DNA of 64,000 nt from Pseudotabrizicola sp. (lineage in GTDB: Bacteria; Pseudomonadota; Alphaproteobacteria; Rhodobacterales; Rhodobacteraceae): assembly GCF_030656345.1 (NCBI RefSeq), contig NZ_JAUSNR010000015.1, forward strand, positions 248,001-312,000, given 5' to 3'. This document shows, in pieces, positions 17,942 through 26,962 of this stretch. The stretch's first letter is position 1, and each line of letters starts with the position of its first letter. Under the pieces are notes generated by a model that worked only from the letters and a program-made list of their open reading frames with translations, searched no databases and was not told the DNA's origin. Made by a program: the position numbers and the translations under genes.

Positions 17942-19047
17942 CGGAACAGCACCAGCGCACTCGGGCTCCAGGCCACATCGACCGAAGTGCCCACATCGAG
18001 GATCGGGCGCCCGGGCGTGTTGCGCATCGACAGCCGCACTTCCACATCCGTCCCGCCAAGGTAGACATCGTAATAGGTCATGTCGCCGAAATAGATCACC
18101 TCGTCGATGATGCCATCCACCGTGCGCTCGGTCGTGGTCTGGCCGGGATACATCAGCGTCAGCGTTTCTGGCCGCAGGCCGACCATGGGGCTGTCGCCCT
18201 GCCCAGTCGGGCATTGGTCGGCGTCCAGCAGCGCGCGGCCCAGACCCTTGGCTTCCACCTCGATCTGGCCGCCCTGCTCCCCAATCACCTGCGCCGGGAT
18301 GAAGTTCATCGTGCCGATGAAATCCGCCACTTTCTTGGAATTGGGCCGGCGGTACAGGGTTTCCGGGTCGGCCAGTTGCGCAATCTCGCCCTCGAACATC
18401 ACGGCGATGCGGTCCGACATCACCAGCGCTTCTTCCTGATCATGGGTCACCAGCACAAAGGTGATGCCAACCTGCCGTTGCAGCTTGATCAGCTCCACCT
18501 GCATATGTTCGCGCATTTTCTTATCAAGCGCCGACAAAGGTTCGTCCAGCAACAGAACTTTCGGTTTCAGGATCAGCGCCCGCGCCAGCGCCACCCGTTG
18601 CCGCTGCCCGCCCGACAGCGCATGTGCCGCCCGTCCGCCATAGCCTTTCAGGCCGACCATCTCCAAGGCCTCTTCCACCGCGCGGGCCTTTTCGGCCGAC
18701 GATCGCGGGTCGCGGCGCAGGCCAAAGCCCACATTCTCGCCCACGCTCATGTGCGGGAAAATCGCGTAGGACTGGAACACCATATTGGTGGGCCGGTTGT
18801 TGGCCGCCACCCGCGCCATATCCTTGCCGTCGATCAGCACAGCACCACCGTCGATGCCTTCAAACCCGGCAATCGTGCGCAACAGCGTGGTCTTGCCGCA
18901 CCCCGACGGCCCCAGCAGCGAGAAAAACTCGCCCGCGCGGATGGTGCCGTTGATCCCGCGCAGCGCGTGGTAATCGCCGTAATATTTGTGGACATCGCGG
19001 AATTCGATCATGGTCGGCTTTGGAAGGGCGGGATTGACAGTGCTCAC
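17938..19047 (-). CDS. polyamine-type ABC transporter ATP-binding protein
   Basis: PotA/PotG-like ATPase of 369 aa. Walker A is GPSGCGKTTL, the signature is LSGGQRQRVAL, Walker B is VLLLDEPLSALD, and a TOBE regulatory domain occupies about 285-365. It energises import through the two permeases encoded just upstream; its start overlaps the upstream permease stop (ATGA at 19047-19044). It is followed by the coupled glycosylase gene. Substrate is likely a polyamine or related cation by family, but the local cluster has no binding protein to confirm it. Confidence 0.88.
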   Translation of the reverse strand: MSTVNPALPKPTMIEFRDVHKYYGDYHALRGINGTIRAGEFFSLLGPSGCGKTTLLRTIAGFEGIDGGAVLIDGKDMARVAANNRPTNMVFQSYAIFPHMSVGENVGFGLRRDPRSSAEKARAVEEALEMVGLKGYGGRAAHALSGGQRQRVALARALILKPKVLLLDEPLSALDKKMREHMQVELIKLQRQVGITFVLVTHDQEEALVMSDRIAVMFEGEIAQLADPETLYRRPNSKKVADFIGTMNFIPAQVIGEQGGQIEVEAKGLGRALLDADQCPTGQGDSPMVGLRPETLTLMYPGQTTTERTVDGIIDEVIYFGDMTYYDVYLGGTDVEVRLSMRNTPGRPILDVGTSVDVAWSPSALVLFR

Positions 19048-19850
19048 AAAAAGCCTCCGGTATCCTTGCCGCCGGTCTTCGCGATGCCGCGACGGCGGAA
19101 AAATTCTGCGATGGAAAGAAGGGTCACCGACACCAGCACCAGAATGGTGCCGAGCGCCAGCATGGCGGGAACCTTAGCCGGAAAACGGAACTGACCGTAG
19201 ATATAGGACGACAGCACGGTATCGGCCCCGGCAAGGAAATAGGCGATGATGAACTCATCCAGCGAAATGGTGAAACAGATCAGCAGCGATGAGATGATGC
19301 CCGGTGCCACCAGCGGCAGGATGATCAGCCGGAAGGTCGACACCGGCCCCTCGCCCAGATCATACGCCGCCTCTTCCAGCGATTTATCAAGGCTCTGGAA
19401 CGCCGATGACAGGATCGCCACCGCAAAGGGCGTGGTGATCAGCACATGGCCCAGGATGACGGTAAAGATCGACAACGGCACCGATATCGCCAGCAGCACG
19501 ACCAGCAGCGACATCGCCACGATCATCTCGGGCAGCACCAGCGGCAGCATGATCAGCCCGACCAGCCCGCCCTTGCCGGGAAAGCTGTAGCGGGTGCTGG
19601 CGCGTGCCCCGAACACCCCCAGCACCGTGGCAATCACGGCGGTAGAGCTGGAAATCACCAGCGAATTGCGCAGCGCCTGCCACAACTGGCGGTCGGCCCA
19701 CATCTCGGAAAACCAGTTGGTGGTAAAGCCCGACAACGGAAAGGCGATGATGCGGCTGTCGTTGAAGGCAAACAAAGGCAGCAGCACAATCGGCGCATAA
19801 AGAAAGATCAGATATCCGATGGCATAGACGCGCAGGCCCGTGGCTTTCAT
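19044..19850 (-). CDS. polyamine-type ABC transporter permease (PotC-like)
   Basis: Six-helix inner-membrane permease of 268 aa. The first helix is YLIFLYAPIVLLPLFAF and the EAA loop is EEAAYDLGEGPVSTFRLIIL. It matches PotC/PotI proteins. The start at 19850 (MKATGLRV) has AGGGGGG upstream. It lies 10 bases downstream of the PotB-like gene and overlaps the ATPase gene by four bases, so the three form one operon. Confidence 0.88.
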   Translation of the reverse strand: MKATGLRVYAIGYLIFLYAPIVLLPLFAFNDSRIIAFPLSGFTTNWFSEMWADRQLWQALRNSLVISSSTAVIATVLGVFGARASTRYSFPGKGGLVGLIMLPLVLPEMIVAMSLLVVLLAISVPLSIFTVILGHVLITTPFAVAILSSAFQSLDKSLEEAAYDLGEGPVSTFRLIILPLVAPGIISSLLICFTISLDEFIIAYFLAGADTVLSSYIYGQFRFPAKVPAMLALGTILVLVSVTLLSIAEFFRRRGIAKTGGKDTGGFL

Positions 19851-19860
19851 CGCATCCCCC

Positions 19861-20742
19861 CTATTTCGCCGGCCCAAGGAAGCGCCGGTTCACCATCACA
19901 AACGCCACCGAGATGATCGCCACGATCACCATGGCCGAGACCGCAATCGCCGACCCCAACGGCTTGTTGTTGATCTTCAGCATCTGCACTTCCATCATAT
20001 TGGCAATCATCGGCAGCTTGCCGCCGCCGATCAGATCGGGCGTCACATAATCGCCGATGGTGGGGATGAACACGATCAGCGTGGCCGCAATCACGCCCCC
20101 CATCGACAGGGGCAAGGTCACCCGCCAGAAAGTGCGAAGGCGCGACTCTCCCAGATCCTGCCCCGCCTCCAGCAGGCTGCGGTCAATCTTTTCCAGCGCC
20201 ACAAAGATCGGCAGAATGGCAAACGGCGCATAGGCATGTGCCAGCGTCACCACCAGCGCGCCGACGTTATAGTTGATCCAGGTCAGCGGCTCATCAATCA
20301 CCCCGATTCCCAGCAGGCCGGAATTGATCACCCCGTTATAGCCAAGGATCACCTTCCACAGAAACACCCGGATCAGATAGCTGGTCCAGAACGGAATGGT
20401 GATCAGAAACAGCCACAGCGATTTTTTCGACGGGGCCACGTGAAAGCTGACGAAATAGGCAATCGGATAGGCGATTACCACCGTCACCACCGTCACCGAC
20501 AGCGCCACGATCAGGGACCGCAGCATGATCGCGCGGTAAACCGGGCCGGTCCAGACCTCGATATAATTGGCCAGCGTGAAATCCCAGGTGATCATCCCGC
20601 GCCCGCCGGTCAGCAGGGAATACAGCACCACCGTGCCCAAGGGCGCGGCCAGCAACAACACCGCATAAAGCGCCGTCGGGCTGATCAGCAGCAGCCCGGA
20701 CCGCGCCTCGGACCGGCCAAGAACGGATGTGGATTTTGCCAT
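19861..20742 (-). CDS. polyamine-type ABC transporter permease (PotB-like)
   Basis: Inner-membrane permease of 293 aa with a first helix LLLISPTALYAVLLLAAPLG and the EAA loop LLEAGQDLGESRLRTFWRVT near residues 193-212, as in PotB/PotH. The start at 20742 (MAKSTSVLG) follows GGGGGTGA. First gene of the three-gene transporter operon. Upstream on the same strand are only an 84-aa hypothetical gene and a MocR regulator; a periplasmic binding protein would normally be expected here. Confidence 0.88.
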   Translation of the reverse strand: MAKSTSVLGRSEARSGLLLISPTALYAVLLLAAPLGTVVLYSLLTGGRGMITWDFTLANYIEVWTGPVYRAIMLRSLIVALSVTVVTVVIAYPIAYFVSFHVAPSKKSLWLFLITIPFWTSYLIRVFLWKVILGYNGVINSGLLGIGVIDEPLTWINYNVGALVVTLAHAYAPFAILPIFVALEKIDRSLLEAGQDLGESRLRTFWRVTLPLSMGGVIAATLIVFIPTIGDYVTPDLIGGGKLPMIANMMEVQMLKINNKPLGSAIAVSAMVIVAIISVAFVMVNRRFLGPAK

Positions 20743-20906
20743 GTCACCCCCTGTTGTGCCCGTCCTGATCTGACGGCCGTGCCGCTGTGCCGCAGCTTTG
20801 ATCAAAACTTAGTCACAAGCGTGGAAGGCTGGCAAGTGCCCTTGTGCCATCACGCAAAGATGCCGGACCAGCGGCCCGGCATTGCACAACTTCAAGGCAG
20901 CAGCCC

Positions 20907-21161
20907 CTAGCCTGCGATGCGTTCAATCGCGATGGCCCGCTTTTTCAGCTCGTCATACAAAGATGGCACCACCCGCAGCGAGCCCACCGCCGCGCGCAAG
21001 GCATCTGACAACCGCGCCTCATTCGGGGTGCTGGACACCCGCCACACCATGCGCCGGGCAACGCCATCATCATAGACGATCTCGGTTTCACCGGCGCGCT
21101 TGCGATATCCCAGAAAATCAGCCCCGCCATGCGGGGCATGGAAAGTGGTTTGCTGTCCCAT
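20907..21161 (-). CDS. 84-aa hypothetical protein
   Basis: Small soluble protein starting MGQQTTFHAPHGGADFLGYR, with a charged C-terminus (YDELKKRAIAIERIAG). No signal peptide, membrane segment or known motif is seen. Codon use matches its neighbours, and the start at 21161 precedes a compact, globular-looking sequence, so a real gene is likely. A hairpin ATGCCGG/CCGGCAT at about 20858-20884 follows its stop. Lies between the MocR gene and the transporter operon. Function unknown. Confidence 0.6.
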   Translation of the reverse strand: MGQQTTFHAPHGGADFLGYRKRAGETEIVYDDGVARRMVWRVSSTPNEARLSDALRAAVGSLRVVPSLYDELKKRAIAIERIAG

Positions 21162-21380
21162 GACGGGCCTGTCCTGTCTTTTTATGCATGTCGTTGCATG
21201 CGTCTGCTCGTTATTGACCAGAAATGCGGCCATGCCGCGGCACGCGTCAAGACACAGCGGCGTGAAGGGAAAACGTTACATTTGAAGGCCGGTAAATGGA
21301 GTCATCCGTGCAACAGCCGCCGCAAACCGGCCCGGCCTGTGCCGCATCTTCGCCACAATTGCGCCACAGTTCCTTCTGGG

Positions 21381-22784
21381 TCAGACCATCAGTTCCGCCG
21401 GGGGCTGCGCCAGCAACCGGGCCAGCCGCATGATTCCATCGCGGAACCGCTCGGTGGATACATTGCCCGCCAAAGCCACCCGAACCGCATTGGGCGCGCG
21501 GCCATGGATCAGCGCATATTCATCGGCCGACCGCACCATCACCCCCGCGCTTTCCGCATGGCTGCAAAAGCTGCTGGCCCGCCAGCCCGAGGGCAGCCGC
21601 AGGAAGATGAACTGCAACCCCGGCTGCCAGCTCAGATCAAACGCACCCAGGGCATTGACCGCAAACTGCAACCGCCGCTCCAGCTCTTCCTGCACCAGCC
21701 CGCGCAAGCGCACGCCCTCGCCCGATTGCAAAAGGTGCAGCACAATCGCCTCGATCGGGCGTGACAGCGCGAAAAACTGGTGCTGCGCCGTCAACCTGCC
21801 CGTCGGTCCCATGCCGGACGGGGCCACCAGATAGCCAAAGCGCAAGCCCGCCGAAATGGTCTTTGACAGGCTGCCGACGTGCCAGACCCGCTCGGGTGCC
21901 AGCGCCCGCATCGATGGCAGGGTGGTGGTCGCCACCGAATAGCAGTCATCATCAATGATCTGCAGGTCATAGCGCCTTGCAATCGCAACAATCGCCTGCC
22001 GCCGTTCCAGCCCCATGCGCACCGTGGTCGGGTTCTGCGCCTCGGTCGTCAGGCACAGCACCTGCGCGCCTTGCCTGCGGCAGGCTTGTTCCAAGGCTTC
22101 GGGGACAATGCCCTCGCCGTCGATCTCCACCGCCACCACTTCGGCGCGGCTCAGCCGGGCAGCGTGGCGAAAGCCGGGATAGGCCAGCTCTTCGGTCAGC
22201 ACCAGGGGTCGGTCGCCGCGCAGGCAGCACATGAACACAAGGTTGATCGCATTCTGCCCGCCATGTGCCAGCACAATGTCGTCGGCAGACACCGGCCCCA
22301 GCACCCGGTCGGACACCCAGTCACAAATGGCAGTGCGCAGCGGCAGTTCGGCCTGCTGGCTGGGATAATCGATCCAGTCGGTATCGTCATCGCCCCCCAG
22401 CGCCATCAGCGCCGCCGAAATCGCGGCCCCCTGCCCCACATTCGGCAGGATCGGTGCGCGCAGGTCGACCTTGCCCATCAGCCGCGCCGGATCACGGTCG
22501 ACAAACAGCGCCTGCGTCGGCCCCAGACGCGGCGCACTGGCCGCGACAAAGGTGCCCCGGCCCACGGTGGCCGCCAGCATCCCCTCTTGCGTGGCCAGAG
22601 AATACGCCCGCGCCACTGTGCCCGGCGTGACCTTCAGCTGCCAGGCGAGTTCGCGCACCGTGGGCAATTGTGCTCCCGTCTGCAGCTCACCCGAGCGGAT
22701 TGACTCGCGCAGCGCACGGGTCAGCGCCAGATATTTGGGGCCATCGTCCTCGGACAGCGTCGGAAGCCATATTGTATCAGCCAC
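21381..22784 (-). CDS. MocR family regulator (GntR HTH fused to aminotransferase domain)
   Basis: 467-aa regulator. The N-terminal winged helix of GntR type (about 12-80: ALRESIRSGELQTGAQLPTV, WQLKVTPGTVARAYSLATQE) is joined to a PLP-dependent class I aminotransferase-like domain (about 120-460). The PLP lysine lies in VGSLSKTISAGLRFGY. The chosen start is GTG at 22784, preceded by GAGGAA at good distance; the longer ATG-led frame has no ribosome site. MocR proteins usually control a neighbouring gene in response to PLP or an amino compound. It is divergent from a DUF1127 gene and near a polyamine-type transporter. Confidence 0.88.
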   Translation of the reverse strand: MADTIWLPTLSEDDGPKYLALTRALRESIRSGELQTGAQLPTVRELAWQLKVTPGTVARAYSLATQEGMLAATVGRGTFVAASAPRLGPTQALFVDRDPARLMGKVDLRAPILPNVGQGAAISAALMALGGDDDTDWIDYPSQQAELPLRTAICDWVSDRVLGPVSADDIVLAHGGQNAINLVFMCCLRGDRPLVLTEELAYPGFRHAARLSRAEVVAVEIDGEGIVPEALEQACRRQGAQVLCLTTEAQNPTTVRMGLERRQAIVAIARRYDLQIIDDDCYSVATTTLPSMRALAPERVWHVGSLSKTISAGLRFGYLVAPSGMGPTGRLTAQHQFFALSRPIEAIVLHLLQSGEGVRLRGLVQEELERRLQFAVNALGAFDLSWQPGLQFIFLRLPSGWRASSFCSHAESAGVMVRSADEYALIHGRAPNAVRVALAGNVSTERFRDGIMRLARLLAQPPAELMV

Positions 22785-22853
22785 AATGTTCCTCTGGCGT
22801 GAAAGACTCAACCTTTGTATCACTATCATATGGCCAATTGTGCCATTGTATCA
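22772..22853. promoter_or_regulatory. three direct TTGTATCA repeats, candidate MocR operator
   Basis: TTGTATCA occurs at 22772-22779, 22815-22822 and 22846-22853, all in one orientation. The spacings are 43 and 31 bases, close to four and three helical turns. MocR proteins commonly bind direct repeats between themselves and a divergent gene, so this fits autoregulation and control of the DUF1127 gene. Confidence 0.55.
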
Positions 22854-22886
22854 ATACAAAACTTTCACGCTGTAAAGGAATGCGTC

Positions 22887-23099
22887 ATGTCTCCCGTCGA
22901 AACGCTGGTCTTCCGCCCCGCCTCCCTCCCCCCGCTGTCGCGGTTGGTGCTGGCCGCTGCGGTCCGCGTTGTGATGTGGGAGACCCGCCAGCGCACCCGA
23001 AAGGACCTGCGGCGCCTGTCCCCGCACCTGCTGCGCGATGTCGGCATCGACCCGATGACGGCACAGGCAGAGTCCAGCCGCCGGTTCTGGCAGGAGTAA
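22887..23099 (+). CDS. DUF1127 domain protein
   Basis: 70-aa basic protein ending with the DUF1127 (YjiS-like) core RRLSPHLLRDVGIDPMTAQA. The start at 22887 (MSPVETLVFRPAS) follows AAAGGA. Small DUF1127 proteins in Alphaproteobacteria can be RNA-associated regulators affecting phosphate, carbon and RNA turnover; no specific role can be assigned here. It is divergent from the MocR gene, shares its control region and is followed by a strong terminator. Confidence 0.8.
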   Translation: MSPVETLVFRPASLPPLSRLVLAAAVRVVMWETRQRTRKDLRRLSPHLLRDVGIDPMTAQAESSRRFWQE

Positions 23100-23134
23100 C
23101 CCCTGCCCCCATGCTCCCCGAGTTTTCCCCGACT

Positions 23135-23162
23135 GGGCCGGATTTATCCGGCCCTTTTTTTT
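23135..23162 (+). terminator. rho-independent terminator after the DUF1127 gene
   Basis: GGGCCGGAT/ATCCGGCCC stem with a minimal loop, followed by eight T. It lies 36 bases past the stop codon. Confidence 0.93.
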
Positions 23163-23202
23163 ACGTGCTGGACCCGGGACCCTGTAACACAGGGGCAAAT
23201 GC

Positions 23203-23230
23203 AAAAAGGCCCGCCAGTTGGCGGGCCTTT
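23203..23230 (-). terminator. rho-independent terminator of rplM-rpsI
   Basis: Perfect 11-bp stem AAAGGCCCGCC/GGCGGGCCTTT with a 4-nt loop. On the minus strand it is followed by TTTTT and lies 20 bases after the rpsI stop. Confidence 0.92.
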
Positions 23231-23250
23231 CCAAAGACAGTATTGAAAGC

Positions 23251-23745
23251 TCAGCGCTTCGAGAACTGGAAGGATTTACGGGCTTTCGCCTTGCCGTATT
23301 TCTTCCGTTCCACCACGCGGCTGTCGCGGGTCAGGAAGCCGGCGGCTTTCAGCGCGCCACGCAGGCCGGGTTCATAAAGCTGCAGGGCTTTCGAGATGCC
23401 ATGCTTCACGGCTCCCGCCTGCCCCGACAGACCGCCGCCAACCACGGTGGCCATCACGTCGAACTGGCCTTCCACGTTTGCGATTGTGAAGGGCTGCTTC
23501 AGGATCATCTGCAGAACCGGACGGGCGAAATAGGCCGCCATTTCCTTGCCGTTCACAGTGACCTTGCCGGTGCCGGGCTTGACCCAGACGCGGGCAACCG
23601 CGTTTTTCCGCTTGCCGGTCGCATAGGACCGACCCAGCGCATCGCGCACAGCCACACGCGGGGCTGCCATCGGCGCGGCAGGCGCGTCAGCAGCGGTGCC
23701 GGACACGGCCGATTTCAGATCGTCGAGAGATTTGATGTCAGCCAT
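23251..23745 (-). CDS. rpsI: 30S ribosomal protein S9
   Basis: Small-subunit ribosomal protein of 164 aa whose C-terminal tail ([11 protein letters not shown]) reaches the P site. The S9 core starts at [19 protein letters not shown], and [19 protein letters not shown] is the family signature. An N-terminal extension of about 38 residues rich in alanine is usual in Alphaproteobacteria. The ATG at 23745 has GGAG at optimal distance; a GTG six bases earlier is too close to it. It is the second gene after rplM, with two bases between them. Confidence 0.97.
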   Translation of the reverse strand: MADIKSLDDLKSAVSGTAADAPAAPMAAPRVAVRDALGRSYATGKRKNAVARVWVKPGTGKVTVNGKEMAAYFARPVLQMILKQPFTIANVEGQFDVMATVVGGGLSGQAGAVKHGISKALQLYEPGLRGALKAAGFLTRDSRVVERKKYGKAKARKSFQFSKR

Positions 23746-23747
23746 GA

Positions 23748-24212
23748 TCACGCGCTCCGGGTGTTCTTGGGGTTCAGCGCGCCAACGTCGAGGACGGTGG
23801 GCTGCTGAGCTTCATGCGGATGATCCACACCGGCATAGACGCGCAGATTGGTCATCTGCTGGCGGCCAAGACGGTTGCGGGTGATCATACGCTCGACGGC
23901 CTTGATCACGACACGCTCGGGGTGGTTGCCTTCCAACACCTGCCGCGCGGTGCGCTGCTTGATGCCGCCCGGGTGGCCGGTGTGCCAGTAGTAGATCTTG
24001 TCGGCACGCTTGTTGCCGGTCATCTGGATCTTGTCCGCATTGATGATGATGACATTGTCACCCATATCCATATGCGGAGTAAACGTCGGCTTGTTCTTGC
24101 CGCGCAGGATGTTGGCGACGATCGTGGCAAGGCGGCCCAGAACGATGCCTTCGGCATCGATCAGGATCCACTTTTTCTCGATGTCCGCCGGTGTAGCGGT
24201 AAAGGTTTTCAT
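23748..24212 (-). CDS. rplM: 50S ribosomal protein L13
   Basis: Large-subunit ribosomal protein of 154 aa. The sequence [20 protein letters not shown] and the signature region [20 protein letters not shown] identify L13. It is the first gene of the conserved rplM-rpsI operon, with a candidate promoter at 24311-24341. Confidence 0.98.
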   Translation of the reverse strand: MKTFTATPADIEKKWILIDAEGIVLGRLATIVANILRGKNKPTFTPHMDMGDNVIIINADKIQMTGNKRADKIYYWHTGHPGGIKQRTARQVLEGNHPERVVIKAVERMITRNRLGRQQMTNLRVYAGVDHPHEAQQPTVLDVGALNPKNTRSA

Positions 24213-24310
24213 CGGTGGTGTCCCATGGAGGTCAGGCAGGGGTTGCCCCCCGGTAACTCGGATGGCGGCTTATCGCGCATCGGTGATGCAGCGTCAAGCG
24301 GCGTGGGCAA

Positions 24311-24341
24311 TATATAATCAAGCAAAATCAATGGTTTGCAA
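24311..24341 (-). promoter_or_regulatory. candidate promoter of rplM-rpsI
   Basis: In an AT-rich patch the minus strand reads TTGCAA (24341-24336), a 17-19 base spacer, and a TTATAT/TATATA -10 (24317-24311). About 100 bases of leader separate it from the rplM start. It sits just after the olsB stop. Confidence 0.5.
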
Positions 24342-24354
24342 AAGTGGTATTATG

Positions 24355-25092
24355 TTACCCCAAGGTGTCGGCTGCAATCATCCGCAGGGCGCGGGCCCGT
24401 GCCGGGGGGATGGCGGCAATTTCCACCCCGGTCAGCACATGCAGCGTATCCAGATCGCGGTCGATCACCGCATGGTCACTGACCCAGCCCCCCATCGACA
24501 GATAGGTGCGCAGCAAGGGCGGGATCTGCGGCGGCACCGCAGAGGGTGCCGCGCGGTCCGGCAAGGCAACCCGTTCCGGCGCGCGCGGGCCGGGGCACCA
24601 CTGTGCGGGGGCCCGGCGCCCCGACAATGCGGCCAGTGCGCCTGCGTGGCGTGCCGGATCGGCCCCGGCAAAGCTGGAACAGCCAAACAGCAGCCCCACC
24701 CCGGCGGCATCGACCATCCGCGTCATCGCGGCCCAGGCCAGCCGCAGGATATCGGGGTCATGCTGATCGGGGTCGAGACAGAAGCGCCCCATTTCCAGCA
24801 TCGGGGCCGGATACTGCGCCAGCCGCGACAGGTCATAGAACTGCGCGGCATAGGACTGCGCGATTGTGCCTCCGTCAAACACCTGCACCCGGTAGGTGGC
24901 CACCAGCGCCCCCGTGCTGCGGTCCTGCACCAGCACATGCTGGGCGTGGTCGTCATAGGCATCCGCATCGCGCCCCTGATCGCCGCCCCGCCCCGCCCGG
25001 AACGCACTGTGGCGCAGGCGCTGCGCCGCGGCGACCTCATCCCCGCTGCGGGCAAGGCGCACCTCGTACTGACCGCGCGACAATGGCTGCAT
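24355..25092 (-). CDS. olsB: GNAT-like acyltransferase, OlsB type (ornithine N-acyltransferase)
   Basis: 245-aa hemolysin-like acyltransferase (acyl-homoserine-lactone-synthase/GNAT fold). OlsB makes lyso-ornithine lipid from ornithine and a 3-hydroxyacyl-ACP. Characteristic pieces are YEVRLARSGDEVAAAQRLR, VQVFDGG, and MLEMGRFCLDPDQHDPDILR with the EMGR/C motif. The start at 25092 is a plausible family start; the longer frame upstream overlaps the divergent msrB gene. No olsA partner is seen next to it, though many relatives have olsBA together. A role in ornithine-lipid synthesis is inferred from family. Confidence 0.8.
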   Translation of the reverse strand: MQPLSRGQYEVRLARSGDEVAAAQRLRHSAFRAGRGGDQGRDADAYDDHAQHVLVQDRSTGALVATYRVQVFDGGTIAQSYAAQFYDLSRLAQYPAPMLEMGRFCLDPDQHDPDILRLAWAAMTRMVDAAGVGLLFGCSSFAGADPARHAGALAALSGRRAPAQWCPGPRAPERVALPDRAAPSAVPPQIPPLLRTYLSMGGWVSDHAVIDRDLDTLHVLTGVEIAAIPPARARALRMIAADTLG

Positions 25093-25173
25093 GCCGCCCC
25101 CCTGACCCTTGGCACCCGAACCGGCCAACCCTAGATATACCGCAGACGCCGCACAGAACCACAGGAGATGCAT

Positions 25174-25569
25174 ATGGACAAGGTCGTGAAACCAGATGCC
25201 GAATGGCAGGAAATGCTGTCGGACCTTGCCTATAAGGTCACCCGCAAACATGGGACCGAACGCGCGTTCAGCCATGACGATTTTCCGAAAGACCCCGGCA
25301 CCTATCGCTGTGTGTGCTGCGATGCGCCGCTGTTCGACCAGTCGACCAAGTTCGACTCAGGGACAGGCTGGCCCAGCTTTTACGCACCGATCAGTGCGGA
25401 ACTGGTGGGGGAAACCGAAGACCGCAGCTGGTTCATGCGGCGCACCGAAGTGCATTGCAACCGCTGCGACGCGCATCTTGGCCATGTGTTTCCCGACGGA
25501 CCGGCGCCCACCGGCCTGCGCTATTGCATGAACGGCGTGGCGCTGACCTTTGAGCCCGAGGCGGACTGA
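25174..25569 (+). CDS. msrB: peptide-methionine (R)-S-oxide reductase
   Basis: 131-aa enzyme that reduces methionine R-sulfoxide in proteins. Zinc ligands are C46/C49 (CVCC) and C95/C98 (CNRC), and the catalytic cysteine is C118 in [16 protein letters not shown] is the family block. The start at 25174 has AGGAG six bases upstream; an ATG two codons earlier sits directly on that ribosome site. No signal peptide, so cytoplasmic. Confidence 0.95.
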   Translation: MDKVVKPDAEWQEMLSDLAYKVTRKHGTERAFSHDDFPKDPGTYRCVCCDAPLFDQSTKFDSGTGWPSFYAPISAELVGETEDRSWFMRRTEVHCNRCDAHLGHVFPDGPAPTGLRYCMNGVALTFEPEAD

Positions 25570-25602
25570 CCAGCCCGCCCCAGCCGCATTGCCCGTGCCG
25601 GA

Positions 25603-26082
25603 TCAGTTGTCCAGCAACTGCCCGGCGCTCAGGCGGCCGACATTGGCGAACAGCTGGCTCAGCACGCTCTGGCCCCTGACGCTGCTTTCGGTCACACGGC
25701 GCGACAGCGGCACGATCTGGCCGCGCTCCAGCCCGAAGCGTTCGACATTCTGCAAAACGCCGCTTTCGCTGAAACTCAGAGCGACCACCTGACGGTCGAT
25801 TTCCTGCGGGGCCAGTGCGCCGCGCTGCTGCCAGCGGCTTTGCACATAGAACCAGCCGGTATCATTCAGCAGGCCCGAGGCCGAGGGCCGCCCGACCTTT
25901 GGCGCGGCGGTGTCGCGGGTATCTCTGCCGACCACCAGCTGCGCCAGATCTTCTTCGGACGGCACATAGCCGTGGTTGCGGTAGATCGGCGCGCAAGCCG
26001 TCAGCGCGGCCGCAAGGCAGATCACGGCAACAAACCGTAGGGCCGCAGGTCTGCGGTCGCGCTGTGCTGTCGTCCATGCCAT
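25603..26082 (-). CDS. bamE: outer membrane assembly lipoprotein BamE (SmpA/OmlA)
   Basis: 159-aa lipoprotein. A basic N-terminus and hydrophobic stretch (RFVAVICLAAALTAC) end in the lipobox LTAC, so the mature protein is lipid-anchored at C30. The SmpA/OmlA domain follows (RNHGYVPSEEDLAQLVVGRD and FYVQSRWQQRGALAPQEIDR). BamE belongs to the BAM complex inserting beta-barrel proteins into the outer membrane. It diverges from yceD across 245 bases. Confidence 0.88.
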   Translation of the reverse strand: MAWTTAQRDRRPAALRFVAVICLAAALTACAPIYRNHGYVPSEEDLAQLVVGRDTRDTAAPKVGRPSASGLLNDTGWFYVQSRWQQRGALAPQEIDRQVVALSFSESGVLQNVERFGLERGQIVPLSRRVTESSVRGQSVLSQLFANVGRLSAGQLLDN

Positions 26083-26327
26083 CCGTCGTAATCCCTACCC
26101 CAGTTCCCGCACGACCCGGCCCAGACTGCACCTGCGGACTTGCCAAGCGGGGTATCGCCGCTTAGGTGCCGAAGGATCAAGACCCGTCTCCTGAGGCAAA
26201 GGCTTACAGAAGGACGCGGGCCGGTTCAAGAATGGAACGCGTCTTGCCCGCGTCTCTGGCCTGCGCTGTGCCCGTACTGCCCTGTCTGCCCGTGGCCCGG
26301 CCCCTGTGACACAAAGGTGTTTCCGCC

Positions 26328-26927
26328 ATGAAAAAACCAAGCGCGCCCGTTTCCCCGCCCGAAGCCGCCCTTCCGGCGGCCCCGCCACCGCTGAGCCAGA
26401 CTTTCCGCAGCGGTGCGCTGTCGATGCGCAAGCCGACCCGGTTCGACCTGCAACCCGATCTGGAAACCCGCAAGGCGATTGCGGCCGATCTGGGCCTGCT
26501 GGCGGTGCCCTACCTGCGGTTCAAGGGCGAAATCCGCCCCGCCCCCAACCGCGATTTCGTGCTGGAGGCAGAGGTGACGGCGGTGGTCGATCAGCCCTGC
26601 GTGGTCACCCTTGCGCCGGTGCGGGCCGAAATCACCGAAACCGTGCGGCGGCGCTATGTGTCCGACTGGGTGGAGCCGACCGGGGACGAGGCCGAGATGC
26701 CCGAAGATGACACCGCCGAACCCATCCCCGAGGTGATTGATGTCGGCGTCGTGGCGCTGGAATCGCTGGTGCTGGCGCTGCCGATGTATCCGCGGGCACC
26801 CGGCGCGGAATTTGCCGAGATCAGCGCCACCCCGCCGGGGGCGGCCCCGTTGCGCGACGAAGACCTCAAACCCTTTGCCTCGCTTGCCGCGCTCAAGGAC
26901 AAACTGGGCGGCGGCAGTGACGCGTGA
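26328..26927 (+). CDS. yceD: YceD family protein (DUF177)
   Basis: 199-aa soluble protein with the DUF177 motif VEAEVTAVVDQPCVVTL-like block (LEAEVTAVVDQPCVVTLAP) around the conserved cysteine. The acidic segment EAEMPEDDTAEPIPEVIDVG leads to the helical end. YceD is nearly always upstream of rpmF, as here, and has been linked to 23S rRNA maturation; its exact role is not settled. The start MKKPSAPVSP at 26328 is the natural one. Confidence 0.88.
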   Translation: MKKPSAPVSPPEAALPAAPPPLSQTFRSGALSMRKPTRFDLQPDLETRKAIAADLGLLAVPYLRFKGEIRPAPNRDFVLEAEVTAVVDQPCVVTLAPVRAEITETVRRRYVSDWVEPTGDEAEMPEDDTAEPIPEVIDVGVVALESLVLALPMYPRAPGAEFAEISATPPGAAPLRDEDLKPFASLAALKDKLGGGSDA

Positions 26928-26962
26928 TCCCCCCCCTGCCGGAACGGTTTGCAGATTGGGGC

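Noticed and set aside
17942..18214. ATG-led start for the uracil-DNA glycosylase
   Set aside because: Would add 91 residues of shadow sequence lying fully within the ATPase gene; the family N-terminus starts at about 17941.
21180..21215. ATGCATGTCGTTGCATGC repeated GCATG as an operator for the 84-aa gene
   Set aside because: Too short and simple to distinguish from chance without comparison.
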